Shown piece by piece: positions 32,439 to 42,292 of a stretch of DNA of 64,000 nucleotides; position 1 is the first letter of the stretch; the number at the start of each line of letters is the position of its first letter. Under the pieces are notes generated by a model that saw only the letters and a program-made list of their open reading frames with translations, was not told where the DNA came from and searched no databases. Origin of the DNA: Propionicimonas sp. (lineage in GTDB: Bacteria > Actinomycetota > Actinomycetes > Propionibacteriales > Propionibacteriaceae); NCBI GenBank assembly GCA_013791955.1, contig VMSW01000008.1, forward strand, positions 62,001 through 126,000. Reading direction: 5' to 3'. A program made the position numbers and the translations under genes.

Positions 32439-35399
32439 GTGAGTCGTATTGGCAGCCAATCTGGACGCCTGGCCCGCCTGGGTTTCGCTGACGCAGCGGC
32501 CTCGGCAGAGTTGGTGGCTGCCTGGACCAACCACGGCACCAGTGCGCAGATCGACGCAGCACTGACGGAGCTGCAATGCGCCGCGGACCCGGATCTGGCG
32601 TTGGCTGGGTTGAACAACCTGGTGCACGCCCGGCCGGATCTGTTCGAGTTGCTGGCCGCCAACGAAGTGCTGATTCATCGCCTGGCCGCGGTCTTGGGAG
32701 CCAGCGTCGCCCTGAATCAGCACCTCTGTGCCAACCCCGGCGACCTGGAAGTGCTCTGCGGGGCGGTCGATCGGCGCTCGTTGGCCGAACTGCGCGCCGA
32801 GTTGCTCGCAGCTGTGGGTGCAGATCCCGACCTGTCCGAGCCGGTGGCCGATCACACCCGTTCCGATGACCTGCGTCGCGGCTACCGCCGGGCACTGCTG
32901 CGAATCGCGGCCCGTGACCTGACTTCGGCCGACCTGCTGGCGGTGCTGCCCGACATCGCTGCCGAGCTAGCCGATCTGGCAGATGCCACCGTGGAGGCCG
33001 CCCTGGCGTTGGCCCGCGGCGAAGTGACCGATTGGCAGCGGTGCCGAATCGGCGTGCTCGCCTTGGGGAAGACCGGTGCCGGCGAACTCAATTACGTCTC
33101 CGATGTAGACGTCCTCTACGTCGGGGAACCGGCAATCGGTGCTGATGGCGAGCCGGTCTGCGACCCGGGCACGGCCATCCAGGTGGCCACCAGGATGGCC
33201 ACCGCTCTGACGCGGATCTGCTCGGCGCACACCGGAGCCGGCACCATTTGGCCGATCGATGCCGCCCTTCGTCCCGAAGGAAAGGCCGGCGCACTGGTGC
33301 GCACCCTGGCCTCCCATCGGGCCTACTACGAGAAGTGGGCCAAGAACTGGGAATTCCAGGCAATGCTGAAGGCTCGGCCGATGGCTGGCGATCTGAGCTT
33401 GGCTCAGGAGTTCGTCGACATGGTCTGGCCAATGGTCTGGCGGGTCGCCGACAACGATCAGTTCGTGGCCGAAACCCAAGCGATGCGGTTGCGGGTGATT
33501 TCGCTCCTGCCCAGCAGGGACGCCAACCACGAAATCAAGCTTGGCGCCGGCGGGCTGCGTGACGTCGAGTTCAGCGTGCAACTGCTGCAGTTGGTGCATG
33601 GACGATCTGACGAGCGACTACGGCTGCGGGGCACCTTTGAGGCGCTGACAGCGCTGGTCGACCACGGCTATGTCGGCCGGGCCGACGGCTTCGACCTGGG
33701 CACCGCCTACCGGCTGCAACGGCTGTTGGAGCACCGCATCCAGCTGTATCGGCTTCGTCGTACCCATCTGATGCCAGCTGACGATGTCAGTCAGCGTTGG
33801 CTGGCGCGCAGTATCGGCCTGGCCGAGACCGAGGAACTGATGCATCTGTGGCGGGCCACCACCCGGCGGGTGCTGCGGCTGCATCAGCGACTGTTCTATT
33901 CCCCGTTGTTGGCGGCCGTCGCCAGGATTCCGTCCGCCGAGGTGGGGCTGACCAGTGAAGAGGCCGAGACCAGGCTGCGCGCTCTTGGCTATGGCGATGC
34001 GAAGGCTGCCCTGCGCCATATCGAGGCGCTCAGTGCCGGCATGACCCGCTCGGCTGAGATTCAGCGGCAGTTGTTGCCAGCAATGCTCGGCTGGTTGACC
34101 GCTGGGCCGAACCCAGACCACGGTCTGCTCGCCTTCCGGCAGGTGTCTGAGGAGTTGGGCGCGACCCCGTGGTACTTGCGAACCATGCGCGATGGGGACG
34201 CGATGGCCGAGCACCTGGCCCGCATCCTGGCGTCCTCACGTTACGCAGTGGACCTGCTGATGCGCGCGCCGCAGAACGCTGCCCTGCTGGGTGATGCCGA
34301 GGGGTTGGCCCCGCGCACCTTCGACGACATCGTGGCCGAGATGCGGACGGCCGCTCGCCGCCACGACAAGCCAGAAGAGGCGGTGGCCACGATTCGCGCT
34401 TCGCGGCGCGCCGAACTGCTGCGGCTAGCCATGGCTGATCTGCTTGGCGAGATCGAGATATCCGAGCTCGGCGTGGCGTTGAGCGCGGTGGTTGCGGCGA
34501 CTATCGAGGCCTCCTTGGAGGTGGCTTCGCGTGGATTGTCGCTGCCGCCCCTGGCCGTGGTTGCGCTGGGACGCTGGGGCGGGGCCGAGTTGTCCTACGC
34601 CTCTGATGCCGACGCGATGTTCGTCCTGGCTGACAGCGATAACCAGGCGGCGATCGGCAATGCCACCACGGCGATTAGCCGATTGCGGGCGTTACTGGCC
34701 AAACCAGGCCCCGATCCGGCTTTGGAGATCGACATCGATCTGCGTCCGGAGGGTAAGCAGGGTGCGATCGTTCGCAGCCTGGCCTCCTATCGGGCCTACT
34801 ACCAACGGTGGTCGTCCACGTGGGAGGCCCAGGCGCTGCTGCGGGCCGCAGCCGGGGCCGGTGATGCTGAGGTGTCCGCCGAGTTGCTGGCAAGCATCGA
34901 TCCGATCCGGTACCCGGTTGGTGGGCTGACGACCACCCAGGTGCATGAGATCCGCAAGCTGAAGGGCCGAATGGAGGCCGAGCGCGCCCCGCGCAGCGGC
35001 GATGCCTCGCGCAACATCAAGCTGGGCCCGGGCGGACTCAGCGATGTGGAGTGGGTGGTGCAGTTGATTCAGTTGCGCCACGGTGCCGAGATTCCAGCCC
35101 TGCGGACGCCCAACACGCTGGCCGGTTTGGCGGCAGCCGCTGAGGCCGAGTTGCTCGACCCAGCCGATGCTGACTCGTTGCGCCAGGCCTGGAAGTACGC
35201 CAGCCGGATCCGTAATGCGGTCATGCTGCTGCGCGGCCGGGCCAGCGACAATCTGCCCACCGACGTGCGCGATCTCTCGGCGGTGGCGCAAATCCTTGGC
35301 TACGCCAAAGGCGAATCTTCCCTGTTGGTGCAGGAGCAGTCCCGTCGAGCCCGCCTGGTGCGCCAGGTGATGGATCGCACCTTCTGGAGCAACGACTGA
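32439..35399 (+). CDS. glnE: Bifunctional glutamine synthetase adenylyltransferase/deadenylylase
   Basis: 986 residues, full length. Two nucleotidyltransferase domains: the deadenylylating half with GKTGAGELNYVSDVDVLYV (about 210-228) and the adenylylating half with GRWGGAELSYASDADAMFV (about 708-726), each followed by a helical GlnD-PII-like domain. RDVEFSVQLLQLVHGR and LSDVEWVVQLIQLRHG are the paired linker motifs. It adds or removes AMP on the tyrosine of GlnA1. GTG start, probably leaderless. Confidence 0.96.
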   Translation: MSRIGSQSGRLARLGFADAAASAELVAAWTNHGTSAQIDAALTELQCAADPDLALAGLNNLVHARPDLFELLAANEVLIHRLAAVLGASVALNQHLCANPGDLEVLCGAVDRRSLAELRAELLAAVGADPDLSEPVADHTRSDDLRRGYRRALLRIAARDLTSADLLAVLPDIAAELADLADATVEAALALARGEVTDWQRCRIGVLALGKTGAGELNYVSDVDVLYVGEPAIGADGEPVCDPGTAIQVATRMATALTRICSAHTGAGTIWPIDAALRPEGKAGALVRTLASHRAYYEKWAKNWEFQAMLKARPMAGDLSLAQEFVDMVWPMVWRVADNDQFVAETQAMRLRVISLLPSRDANHEIKLGAGGLRDVEFSVQLLQLVHGRSDERLRLRGTFEALTALVDHGYVGRADGFDLGTAYRLQRLLEHRIQLYRLRRTHLMPADDVSQRWLARSIGLAETEELMHLWRATTRRVLRLHQRLFYSPLLAAVARIPSAEVGLTSEEAETRLRALGYGDAKAALRHIEALSAGMTRSAEIQRQLLPAMLGWLTAGPNPDHGLLAFRQVSEELGATPWYLRTMRDGDAMAEHLARILASSRYAVDLLMRAPQNAALLGDAEGLAPRTFDDIVAEMRTAARRHDKPEEAVATIRASRRAELLRLAMADLLGEIEISELGVALSAVVAATIEASLEVASRGLSLPPLAVVALGRWGGAELSYASDADAMFVLADSDNQAAIGNATTAISRLRALLAKPGPDPALEIDIDLRPEGKQGAIVRSLASYRAYYQRWSSTWEAQALLRAAAGAGDAEVSAELLASIDPIRYPVGGLTTTQVHEIRKLKGRMEAERAPRSGDASRNIKLGPGGLSDVEWVVQLIQLRHGAEIPALRTPNTLAGLAAAAEAELLDPADADSLRQAWKYASRIRNAVMLLRGRASDNLPTDVRDLSAVAQILGYAKGESSLLVQEQSRRARLVRQVMDRTFWSND

Positions 35400-35403
35400 G
35401 CCC

Positions 35404-36186
35404 TTAGTTCAGCGGACGGGTGTTGGCAGGCAGATTGCGGCCAGCCACCAGCTCGATTGTGGCGTCGGCAAGAGCGGTCAGCGCCACCCGCTGGGTGTGC
35501 GGGCCGGTGGAGACGCGGGCCACCCCGAGCGATTCCAGGTCGGCCACGCTCAAGTCGGCTCCCGGGCTGGTGATCAAAGTGAGTTTGCGCTGGCCGAGAG
35601 CGGCCACTACCGCCCGGATCTCGTCCCGGGCCGTGAGCCTCGGCATGAACACCACCGGCGCCCCGGCTTCCAGGAAGGCCTTGCCGCGGGTGATCGCATC
35701 ATGCAGCAACTCGTCGCGATCGGCGTCGGTGGCGGCTTTGACGAAAACGTCGGTGCGAGCGTTCAGCACGAACTCGATGCCGGCCGCCTCGCCAGCCAGC
35801 ATTACGGCCTTCACTGCGGCGACTGCTTCAGCCAGCGGCTTGAGTTGGTCTTCCAGGTTGCCGCCGACGACCCCGATCTCGATTGCGCGGCGAGCCGTTT
35901 CACCGGGATCGCCGTAGCCAGCTTCGAAGTCCATGCTGAGGGGCAGTTCGGTGTCGGCGACAATTCTGGCGACCATGCTCAGGTGCAAATCCAGCGGGAT
36001 CTGCTCACCGTCGGGGTAGCCGAAAGTGGCTGCGATGGAATGGCTGGCCGTGGCGAGCGCCCGCACCCCAGGGACGGCGGCGACGGCGCGGGCCGACACC
36101 ACATCCCAGACATTGGCCAGCACGAGGATTTCTGGAGCTTGATGTAGGGCGAGAAAATTGTGGGCACGATCAGCGAGGTGGGTCAT
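35404..36186 (-). CDS. Isocitrate lyase/PEP mutase-family protein
   Basis: 260 residues. LANVWDVVSARAVAAVPGVRALATAS matches the start of the family, and SMDFEAGYGDP carries the metal-binding Asp-Glu/Asp pair of the barrel; NARTDVFV follows. The catalytic Cys loop (KKCGH) of isocitrate lyase is missing, so it belongs to the broader phosphonomutase/oxaloacetate hydrolase-like group. Substrate unknown. It converges on glnE; ATG follows TAGCCT (minus) by 6 bases. Confidence 0.87.
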   Translation of the reverse strand: MTHLADRAHNFLALHQAPEILVLANVWDVVSARAVAAVPGVRALATASHSIAATFGYPDGEQIPLDLHLSMVARIVADTELPLSMDFEAGYGDPGETARRAIEIGVVGGNLEDQLKPLAEAVAAVKAVMLAGEAAGIEFVLNARTDVFVKAATDADRDELLHDAITRGKAFLEAGAPVVFMPRLTARDEIRAVVAALGQRKLTLITSPGADLSVADLESLGVARVSTGPHTQRVALTALADATIELVAGRNLPANTRPLN

Positions 36187-36192
36187 TTCGCC

Positions 36193-36198
36193 AGGCTA
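36193..36198 (-). promoter_or_regulatory. -10 element of the PEP mutase-like gene
   Basis: TAGCCT on the minus strand, 6 bases before the ATG at 36186. Confidence 0.5.
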
Positions 36199-36225
36199 GT
36201 GGCCGAAGCGGCCCGGCGGCAGGAG

Positions 36226-36250
36226 CAGGTCACTCCACCGCATCGGACGG
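36226..36250. repeat. 25-bp direct repeat, left copy
   Basis: CAGGTCACTCCACCGCATCGG and four more bases, identical to 36734-36758. It contains the last codons and stop (SDAVE) of the small membrane gene. Confidence 0.9.
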
Positions 36251-36697
36251 GCCTGGTTCAACCCGTCCTTCGGGTCTCGAGCGAGCTGATCGGAGGTTGA
36301 CGCCCGTGACCACGCCCGCTGCCGCACCACCCAGCCAGATGCTCAACAAGCGGAGGTAGTCCGGCCAGGAGGACGGTGTGGCTGGCCCGGTCCAAGCCCC
36401 GATCAACAGGATCGCAAACACGACAACCGCGACCCAGCCGACAACGGTGAGCCGGACGGCCCTGAAGGCGAGCGTGACCAAGACGATGGCGCCAGCCAGG
36501 ACCGGCGGGACCATCGAGAGCGCCACCAGAACTGAGCTGAATGCCATCTCGCCGCTGTCGAACGAGCCTTGCCAGGAGACACCTGGCGAGGCCAAAGCTG
36601 AACGCGCCAGCAGCAACTCGAACACCACGGCGAGTGACCACAACGCGCACGTGAAGGCAAGGATTATCCCTAGCGGCCTAGCCACCTCGTCGCGCAT
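36230..36697 (-). CDS. Hypothetical four-helix membrane protein
   Basis: 155 residues from ATG 36697 (an upstream ATG at 36751 lies in the shared repeat and adds 18 non-hydrophobic residues). Four hydrophobic segments at about 10-30, 48-72, 76-98 and 115-135 with a short polar tail ending SDAVE. No family recognised. Its C-terminal codons and stop are the same 25 bases that end the neighbouring GH65 gene. No ribosome site is evident. Confidence 0.6.
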   Translation of the reverse strand: MRDEVARPLGIILAFTCALWSLAVVFELLLARSALASPGVSWQGSFDSGEMAFSSVLVALSMVPPVLAGAIVLVTLAFRAVRLTVVGWVAVVVFAILLIGAWTGPATPSSWPDYLRLLSIWLGGAAAGVVTGVNLRSARSRPEGRVEPGPSDAVE

Positions 36698-36733
36698 GCC
36701 CAAACTCTGGTTAGGTTTGCGCGTGCCCGGGGC

Positions 36734-36758
36734 CAGGTCACTCCACCGCATCGGACGG
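36734..36758. repeat. 25-bp direct repeat, right copy
   Basis: Identical to 36226-36250, 508 bases away. Here it supplies the SDAVE end and stop of the GH65 gene, with the upstream ATG of the small membrane frame read from the same bases. Confidence 0.9.
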
Positions 36759-39206
36759 CAGCCCCACGGTCAGTTCATCGTGGGTGGCCGGACGGCCATG
36801 GATCAGCGGCACAAAACCGGTCAGCGTTGGCAGCCGCAAGCCCTGGCCGAAGAGCGGAATCAGCACCGGATCGGGGCCAGCCACCTCAATCTGCTGGCCA
36901 CGGACGGTGACGATGCCGCCGGGCCCGTCCTCCAAGGTGAGCACCAGTCGATCAGTGGTGAGCTCAGCGCGCACCCGCGAGCCCTGTAACTGGAAAGCGA
37001 ACCGAAGGGTCGTCCAACCTTCCGGCAGCCGTGGGTCGAAGGTGATCACGCCGCCGTAGTCGCGCAGGCCACCAAAGCCGTAGACCAGTGCATTCCACAC
37101 CCCGCCGGCCGAGGCGATATGCACCCCGTCCCCGGTGTTGTAGTGCAGATCGGCCAAGTCGACGAAGGCGCCTTCCATGAACGACTCCAGCGCGCGGTCC
37201 TGGTAGCCGACCTCGGCGGCGATGATCGATTGGACGACCGCCGACAGCGTCGAATCACCGGTGGTGATCGGCTCGTAATACTCGTAATCGGCGCGCTTTT
37301 CACCCGGGGTGAAACTGTCTCCGGCCAGGAAGAGCGCCAAGATCGCGTCGGCCTGCTTCAACACCTGGAACCGGTAGATCACCAGCGGGTGGTAGTGCAG
37401 CAGTAGGGGCAGCTTCTCCCGCGGAGTGTTGGCCAGGTCCCAGACTTCCCGTTTGAGGAAGTCCTCGTCCTGAGGATGGACGCCAAAGTCGGCGTGGTAG
37501 GGGATCGTCATCGCGGTGGCGGCTTCCTGCCAGCCGGTCACCTCGTTCTCGGTGATGCCGAGCTGATGGGTCACTTCTAGGTGGCGTCCTGGATCGGTCT
37601 CGGCCAGGGTGAGGACGGCCTGAGCGGCGCGCATCAGGTTCATCCGGGCCATCAGGTTGGTATAGAGGTTGTTGTTCACCACTGCGGAATACTCATCCGG
37701 CCCGGTGACCGAATGAATGTGGAAGCTGCGCTCCGGACCGCGGAAGAAGCCCATGTCGAGCCACAATCGCGCTGTTTCCACCAACACCGGCAGTGCCTCG
37801 GTGAGCAGGAAGTGCTCATCGGCGCACACGTCGGAGTACTTGCACATCGCGAAGGCGATATCAGCATCGATGTGATACTGCGCGGTGCCGGCGGCGTAGT
37901 AGGCGCTGGCCTCTTCACCGTTGATGGTGCGCCAAGGGAACAAGGCCCCCCGCTGGCTCAACGCGAGCGCCCGGCGGCGGGCCGCGTCCAACATTGCTAT
38001 CCGGAAGCGCAGCGTGCGTCTGGCCAGGAACGGGTTGGTGTGGGCCAAATAGGGCACCAGATACACCTCGGTGTCCCAGAAGTAGTGGCCCTCATAGCCA
38101 GCGCCGGTGACCCCCTTGACGCCGATACCGCGGCCCTCGGCCCGCCCGGTGGCTTGGGCGAGTTCGAACAGACACCAGCGCACCGCCTGTTGCAGTGCCG
38201 GGTTGCCAACGAGTTGGACGTCGGCGTTGACCCAGTAGCTGTCCAGCCACTCCCGCTGTTCTTCGAGCAGGACGTCGCGGCCGACCACCCGCGCATCATC
38301 AAGGGTGAGCTGGCAGAGATCGGTCAAGTCGGCCGGATCGGCAGTGGCCGGCCCATCGGTGTAGGCGACCCACTTGACCACCAGGATCGGTTGCCCGGCC
38401 TCGGCACGTACCCGGTAGGTGCGCCGTCCCAGATCGGAGTTCAGCCGAGACTCCACCGACACAGTGTTGGCGGTGAACACTTCGTGGTCGACGCAGACCG
38501 CCAGCCCCAGCCCGGATTGGGCGGTGCGGTAGGCGAAGCACATCCGACCCTGCTCTTCGTATTGGAGCTGGGAGAGCAGCACCCGATTCTCGAAGGAGGC
38601 CGCCTTACGCGGGTCGAAACCGACGACCCTGGAGTGTGGATCAGGGGATTCGTCCTGGCGGTTGCGGACCTCTGAGTTGATCACCACGTCAGCGTTATCG
38701 TCGAGGACGGTGACGTTGAAGGTCATCACCGCCAGGTTGCGCCGGGTGAAGGACACCATCCGCGTGGACTGGACGGCCACCCGCTTACCGGAAGTGGTGA
38801 TCCAGATCAGATCGCGATGCAAGATGCCGTCGCGGAAGTCGAGGCTGCGCTGGAATGACTCCAACTTCGCGGTGCTCAGCTGCAGGGTTTCGCCATCAAC
38901 GCTCAGGTTGATCGTCTTGGCGTCCGGGACGTTGACGATCGTCTGGCCGGTCTTGGCGAAGGCGAACGCTTCCTCGGCGTGGCGAATCCGCCAGGTCTCG
39001 TGAAAGCCGTTGACGAAGGTGCCGTGGGCGTAGGCGTCGGAATCGCCCTCCTCGTGGTTGCCGCGCAGGCCTAAGTAGCCGTTGCCGACAGCGAAGATGG
39101 TCTCGCGAGCCCCCAGCCCAGTGGTGTCGTAGCGGGTCTCAGCGATGCCCCACTCCCGGATCGGGAAGCGGGTGCGATCCACCGGATCGGTCTGAGGAGC
39201 CCTCAT
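36738..39206 (-). CDS. Glycoside hydrolase family 65 disaccharide phosphorylase
   Basis: 822 residues, full length for GH65. These enzymes split maltose, trehalose, kojibiose or related disaccharides with phosphate to beta-glucose 1-phosphate and a sugar. The N-terminal beta-sandwich has FAVGNGYLGLRGNHEEG; the (alpha/alpha)6 barrel has GHYFWDTEVYLVP (phosphate/donor site) and VTGPDEYSAVVNNN with the general-acid Glu505. It overlaps a beta-phosphoglucomutase gene by 4 bases, the classic pairing that feeds the product into glycolysis. Exact disaccharide unknown. Confidence 0.93.
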   Translation of the reverse strand: MRAPQTDPVDRTRFPIREWGIAETRYDTTGLGARETIFAVGNGYLGLRGNHEEGDSDAYAHGTFVNGFHETWRIRHAEEAFAFAKTGQTIVNVPDAKTINLSVDGETLQLSTAKLESFQRSLDFRDGILHRDLIWITTSGKRVAVQSTRMVSFTRRNLAVMTFNVTVLDDNADVVINSEVRNRQDESPDPHSRVVGFDPRKAASFENRVLLSQLQYEEQGRMCFAYRTAQSGLGLAVCVDHEVFTANTVSVESRLNSDLGRRTYRVRAEAGQPILVVKWVAYTDGPATADPADLTDLCQLTLDDARVVGRDVLLEEQREWLDSYWVNADVQLVGNPALQQAVRWCLFELAQATGRAEGRGIGVKGVTGAGYEGHYFWDTEVYLVPYLAHTNPFLARRTLRFRIAMLDAARRRALALSQRGALFPWRTINGEEASAYYAAGTAQYHIDADIAFAMCKYSDVCADEHFLLTEALPVLVETARLWLDMGFFRGPERSFHIHSVTGPDEYSAVVNNNLYTNLMARMNLMRAAQAVLTLAETDPGRHLEVTHQLGITENEVTGWQEAATAMTIPYHADFGVHPQDEDFLKREVWDLANTPREKLPLLLHYHPLVIYRFQVLKQADAILALFLAGDSFTPGEKRADYEYYEPITTGDSTLSAVVQSIIAAEVGYQDRALESFMEGAFVDLADLHYNTGDGVHIASAGGVWNALVYGFGGLRDYGGVITFDPRLPEGWTTLRFAFQLQGSRVRAELTTDRLVLTLEDGPGGIVTVRGQQIEVAGPDPVLIPLFGQGLRLPTLTGFVPLIHGRPATHDELTVGLPSDAVE

Positions 39207-39928
39207 GGCACCAGCTCGGCTAGATCGGCGACCACCACATCTGCCCCGGCTGCAGTCAGCTGGGCGACCCCGGCACCGCGATCGACACCGACGACCAGCC
39301 CGAAATCGCCGGCCCGGCCAGCAGCAACCCCACTGACCGCGTCTTCCAGAACGACAGCGGCGTTGATCGGCACCCCCAGCAGCTCAGCGGCGCGGACGTA
39401 GGTGTCGGGTGCTGGCTTGCCCGGCAGGCCCTCGGCGGCGGCCAGTTGACCGTCCACCACCACGGGGAAGCGGTCGCGTAGACCAGCCGCCCGCAGCACC
39501 GCCTCAGCATTGGCTGAACTCGACACCACGGCCAGCTTGATCGGCAGTTTGGCGAGATGATCCAGCAGCAGCACCGAGCCAGGGTAGGGCCTCACGCCGT
39601 CGCTTTCCAGCACGGCGGTGAAGGTGAGGTTCTTGCGGTTACCCAGACCGATGACGGTGTCGGCGGCGGGTAGGTCGGACCACTCGCCCTCGGGCAGGCT
39701 GAGCCCACGGGAAGCCAGAAAATCCCGGACGCCGTCGTAGCGTGGTTTGCCGTCAACATAGGCGAAGTAGTCGTCATCGGTGTAGGGCGCCAGCCCCAGT
39801 GGGGCGAGGAACTCGTTGAACATCTTCGACCAGGCGCGACGATGCACCTCGGCGGTAGGGGTCAGGACCCCGTCGAGATCGAAGAGGGCGGCGCCGTAGC
39901 CGTCCAGATTGGTTGCAACAAAGCTCAC
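39203..39928 (-). CDS. HAD-family beta-phosphoglucomutase
   Basis: 241 residues. FDLDGVLT holds the nucleophile Asp17 and acid/base Asp19; a helical cap follows (about 28-95), then SSSANAEAVL (motif II) and VLEDAVSG (motif IV). Converts beta-glucose 1-phosphate from the GH65 phosphorylase to glucose 6-phosphate. GTG start 6 bases after TAGCAT (minus); first gene of the two-gene operon. Confidence 0.92.
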   Translation of the reverse strand: MSFVATNLDGYGAALFDLDGVLTPTAEVHRRAWSKMFNEFLAPLGLAPYTDDDYFAYVDGKPRYDGVRDFLASRGLSLPEGEWSDLPAADTVIGLGNRKNLTFTAVLESDGVRPYPGSVLLLDHLAKLPIKLAVVSSSANAEAVLRAAGLRDRFPVVVDGQLAAAEGLPGKPAPDTYVRAAELLGVPINAAVVLEDAVSGVAAGRAGDFGLVVGVDRGAGVAQLTAAGADVVVADLAELVP

Positions 39929-39934
39929 TTAAGA

Positions 39935-39940
39935 ATGCTA
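39935..39940 (-). promoter_or_regulatory. -10 element of the phosphoglucomutase-GH65 operon
   Basis: TAGCAT on the minus strand, 6 bases before the GTG at 39928. Confidence 0.5.
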
Positions 39941-39982
39941 GAGCCCAGACTCGCTCAGGCGTGGTTCATCGAGCGCCCGCGC

Positions 39983-39988
39983 TAGGCT
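39983..39988 (+). promoter_or_regulatory. -10 element of dprE1
   Basis: TAGGCT, 8 bases before the ATG at 39997. Confidence 0.5.
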
Positions 39989-39996
39989 GACTTCTG

Positions 39997-41430
39997 ATGA
40001 CTTCTCCCACTTTCGATGACCTGCCGACCTCCACTGCCAGCCTCACCGGCTGGGGTCGGACGGCCGCCACCGCGGCCCAGTTGCTCTCGACGCCTGACGT
40101 CGAGGTGATCACCAAGGCCGTGGCCGCAGTGGCTTCGGCCAATGCCGATTCCCCGTCCCACCTGCGCCGCGGCATCGTGGCTCGCGGATTAGGGCGCTCC
40201 TACGGAGATGTTGCCCAGAACGCCGGTGGTCTGGTGGTCGATATGAACGCGCTCGACCAGATCCACTCCATCGACCCGGTTGCGGCCACCGTCGAGGTGG
40301 ACGCCGGGGTCAGCCTGGACACCTTGATGCGCGCCGCCCTGCCGTACGGGCTGTGGGTGCCAGTGCTGCCGGGCACCCGTCAGGTCAGCGTCGGTGGTGC
40401 GATCGGCAACGACGTGCACGGCAAGAACCACCACAGCGCTGGCTCATTCGGTGACCACGTGGCCTCGATGCAACTGTTGATCGCCGACGGCCGGGTGTTG
40501 ACCGTCACCCCCGACGGCTCGCCAGACGACCCGGACGCCAGCATCTTCTGGGCCACGGTTGGCGGCATCGGCCTGACCGGCATCATCCTGCGGGCGGTGC
40601 TGAAGATGACGCGCACTGAGACGGCCTACTTCATCGCCGACGGGGTGGTCACCGCCAACCTCGACGAAACCATCGCGGTGCATTCGGACGGCACCGAGGC
40701 CAACTACGACTACTCCAGCGCCTGGTTTGATGCGATCAGCCCGGCGCCGAAACTCGGTCGGTCGGCGTTGTCGCGTGGCTCGCTGGCCACCCTGGATCAG
40801 CTTTACGAATACGCGCCGAAGCTGGCCGTCGATCCGCTGGCCTTTAGCGCCAAGCCGCTGTTCGACCTGCCCGATGTGTTCCCCAACGGCCTGGCCAACA
40901 AGTTCACCTTCTCCGCACTCGGCGGGGTTTGGTATGCCAAGAGCGGCAACTACCGCAACAAGGTGCAGTCGCTGACGGGTTTCTACCACCCCCTCGACAT
41001 GTTCGGTGAGTGGAACCGCGCCTATGGCTCCTACGGCTTCCTGCAGTACCAGTTCGTCGTGCCGCCGAGTGCGGTGGCCGAGTTCAAGCAGCTCATTCGC
41101 GATATTCAGGCCTCGGGGCACTATTCCTTCCTGAACGTGTTCAAGTTGTTCGGCGAGGGCAACCGCGCCCCGCTGAGCTACCCGATGGCCGGCTGGAATG
41201 TGTGTGTGGACTTCCCGATCAAGGCCGGCCTGCACGACTTCCTCAAGGGTCTGGACGCCCGGATTCTGGAGTTCGGCGGCCGCCTTTACACCGCCAAGGA
41301 CTCCCGCACCACCGCAGAGGTCTTCCATGCGATGTATCCCGAGATCGACTCCTGGCTTGCCACTCGGCGCCGGATCGACCCGCATGGGGTGTTCGTTTCC
41401 GATCTGGCTCGCCGCCTTGATCTGGTCTAA
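39997..41430 (+). CDS. dprE1: Decaprenylphosphoryl-beta-D-ribose 2-oxidase (DprE1-like)
   Basis: 477 residues. FAD-binding N-terminal region with [13 protein letters not shown] and [23 protein letters not shown] (about 125-147), and the substrate domain with [13 protein letters not shown]; Cys403 is at the place of mycobacterial Cys387, the residue hit by benzothiazinones. With DprE2 it epimerises polyprenyl-phosphoribose to the arabinose donor DPA. It acts at the periplasmic face of the membrane. Operon with dprE2 (15-base gap with AAGGAG). Confidence 0.92.
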   Translation: MTSPTFDDLPTSTASLTGWGRTAATAAQLLSTPDVEVITKAVAAVASANADSPSHLRRGIVARGLGRSYGDVAQNAGGLVVDMNALDQIHSIDPVAATVEVDAGVSLDTLMRAALPYGLWVPVLPGTRQVSVGGAIGNDVHGKNHHSAGSFGDHVASMQLLIADGRVLTVTPDGSPDDPDASIFWATVGGIGLTGIILRAVLKMTRTETAYFIADGVVTANLDETIAVHSDGTEANYDYSSAWFDAISPAPKLGRSALSRGSLATLDQLYEYAPKLAVDPLAFSAKPLFDLPDVFPNGLANKFTFSALGGVWYAKSGNYRNKVQSLTGFYHPLDMFGEWNRAYGSYGFLQYQFVVPPSAVAEFKQLIRDIQASGHYSFLNVFKLFGEGNRAPLSYPMAGWNVCVDFPIKAGLHDFLKGLDARILEFGGRLYTAKDSRTTAEVFHAMYPEIDSWLATRRRIDPHGVFVSDLARRLDLV

Positions 41431-41445
41431 ACCAAGGAGAAATAA

Positions 41446-42207
41446 GTGATCGACGCCACCGGCAATCCCCAGACGATACTGCTGCTCGGCGGTACGTCCG
41501 AGATCGGGCTGGCCATCGTCAAGGAGTATCTCGCCCAGCAGTCGCTGCGGGTGATCCTCGGCGTCCAGCCCGGGGATGAGCTCGCCGACGACACCGTGAC
41601 GGTGCTGAAGGCCTCCGGTGCCGACGAGGTGCACACCCTGGAGTTCGACGCCACCGCGTTCGACACCCATCCCAGCGTGATCGAGGACGCCTGGACGATC
41701 GCCGACGTGGACGTGGCCATCGTCGCTTTCGGCATGCTCGGTGATGCTGAGCAGTTGTGGCAGGACCAGGCCAAGGCGGTGCTGGCGGCCAACATCAACT
41801 ACACCGGTGCGGTGAGCGTTGGGGTGTTGCTGGGGCAGAAGATGAAGGCGCAAGGCTATGGCCAGATCATCGCGATGAGTTCGGTGGCCGGCGAAAAGGT
41901 ACGTCGCTCCAACTTCGTCTATGGCTCCACCAAGGCTGGTCTCGACGGGTTCTACCGGTTGCTGGGTGAGGCGCTGGAGCCGTTCGGGCCCAAGGTGTTG
42001 GTGGTCCGTCCCGGCCAGGTGCGCACCCGAATGTCGGCCGGAGTGAAGGAAGCCCCGCTGACGGTCGACAAAGAGCAGTTGGCGCTCCAGGTGGTTGACG
42101 CTGCCCGCAAAGGCCAGAAGCTGATCTGGGTGCCGGCCCAGTTCAAGCTGGTGATGTGGGTGCTGAAGCACATTCCGGCGCCCATCTTCCGCCTGCTGCC
42201 GCTCTAG
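41446..42207 (+). CDS. dprE2: Decaprenylphosphoryl-2-keto-ribose reductase (DprE2-like)
   Basis: 253 residues, SDR fold. [12 protein letters not shown] is the NAD(P) loop and [13 protein letters not shown] the catalytic Tyr/Lys. It ends with a hydrophobic segment typical of DprE2. GTG 41446 has AAGGAGAAATAA upstream. Completes the two-step epimerisation begun by DprE1. No UbiA, EmbC or other arabinan genes are in this window. Confidence 0.92.
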   Translation: MIDATGNPQTILLLGGTSEIGLAIVKEYLAQQSLRVILGVQPGDELADDTVTVLKASGADEVHTLEFDATAFDTHPSVIEDAWTIADVDVAIVAFGMLGDAEQLWQDQAKAVLAANINYTGAVSVGVLLGQKMKAQGYGQIIAMSSVAGEKVRRSNFVYGSTKAGLDGFYRLLGEALEPFGPKVLVVRPGQVRTRMSAGVKEAPLTVDKEQLALQVVDAARKGQKLIWVPAQFKLVMWVLKHIPAPIFRLLPL

Positions 42208-42292
42208 CCCGCCTCTGCTGCGGATCGCCCTTCTGGCAGGGTCGGTATTTGCTCAGGGTGCTTTGACCCGGCGGCGTGGCAGGATCGTGGCT

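Noticed and set aside
32425-32895. Minus-strand frames upstream of the SCP2-like gene (156 and 277 residues)
   Set aside because: They are antisense to glnE; the SCP2-like protein begins at GTG 32414.
36738-36751. Upstream ATG for the small membrane protein
   Set aside because: It falls within the shared 25-bp repeat, overlaps the GH65 stop, and adds polar residues; ATG 36697 gives a normal membrane-protein start.
36226-36758. Insertion sequence around the small membrane gene
   Set aside because: No transposase and no inverted termini; only the 25-bp direct repeats.
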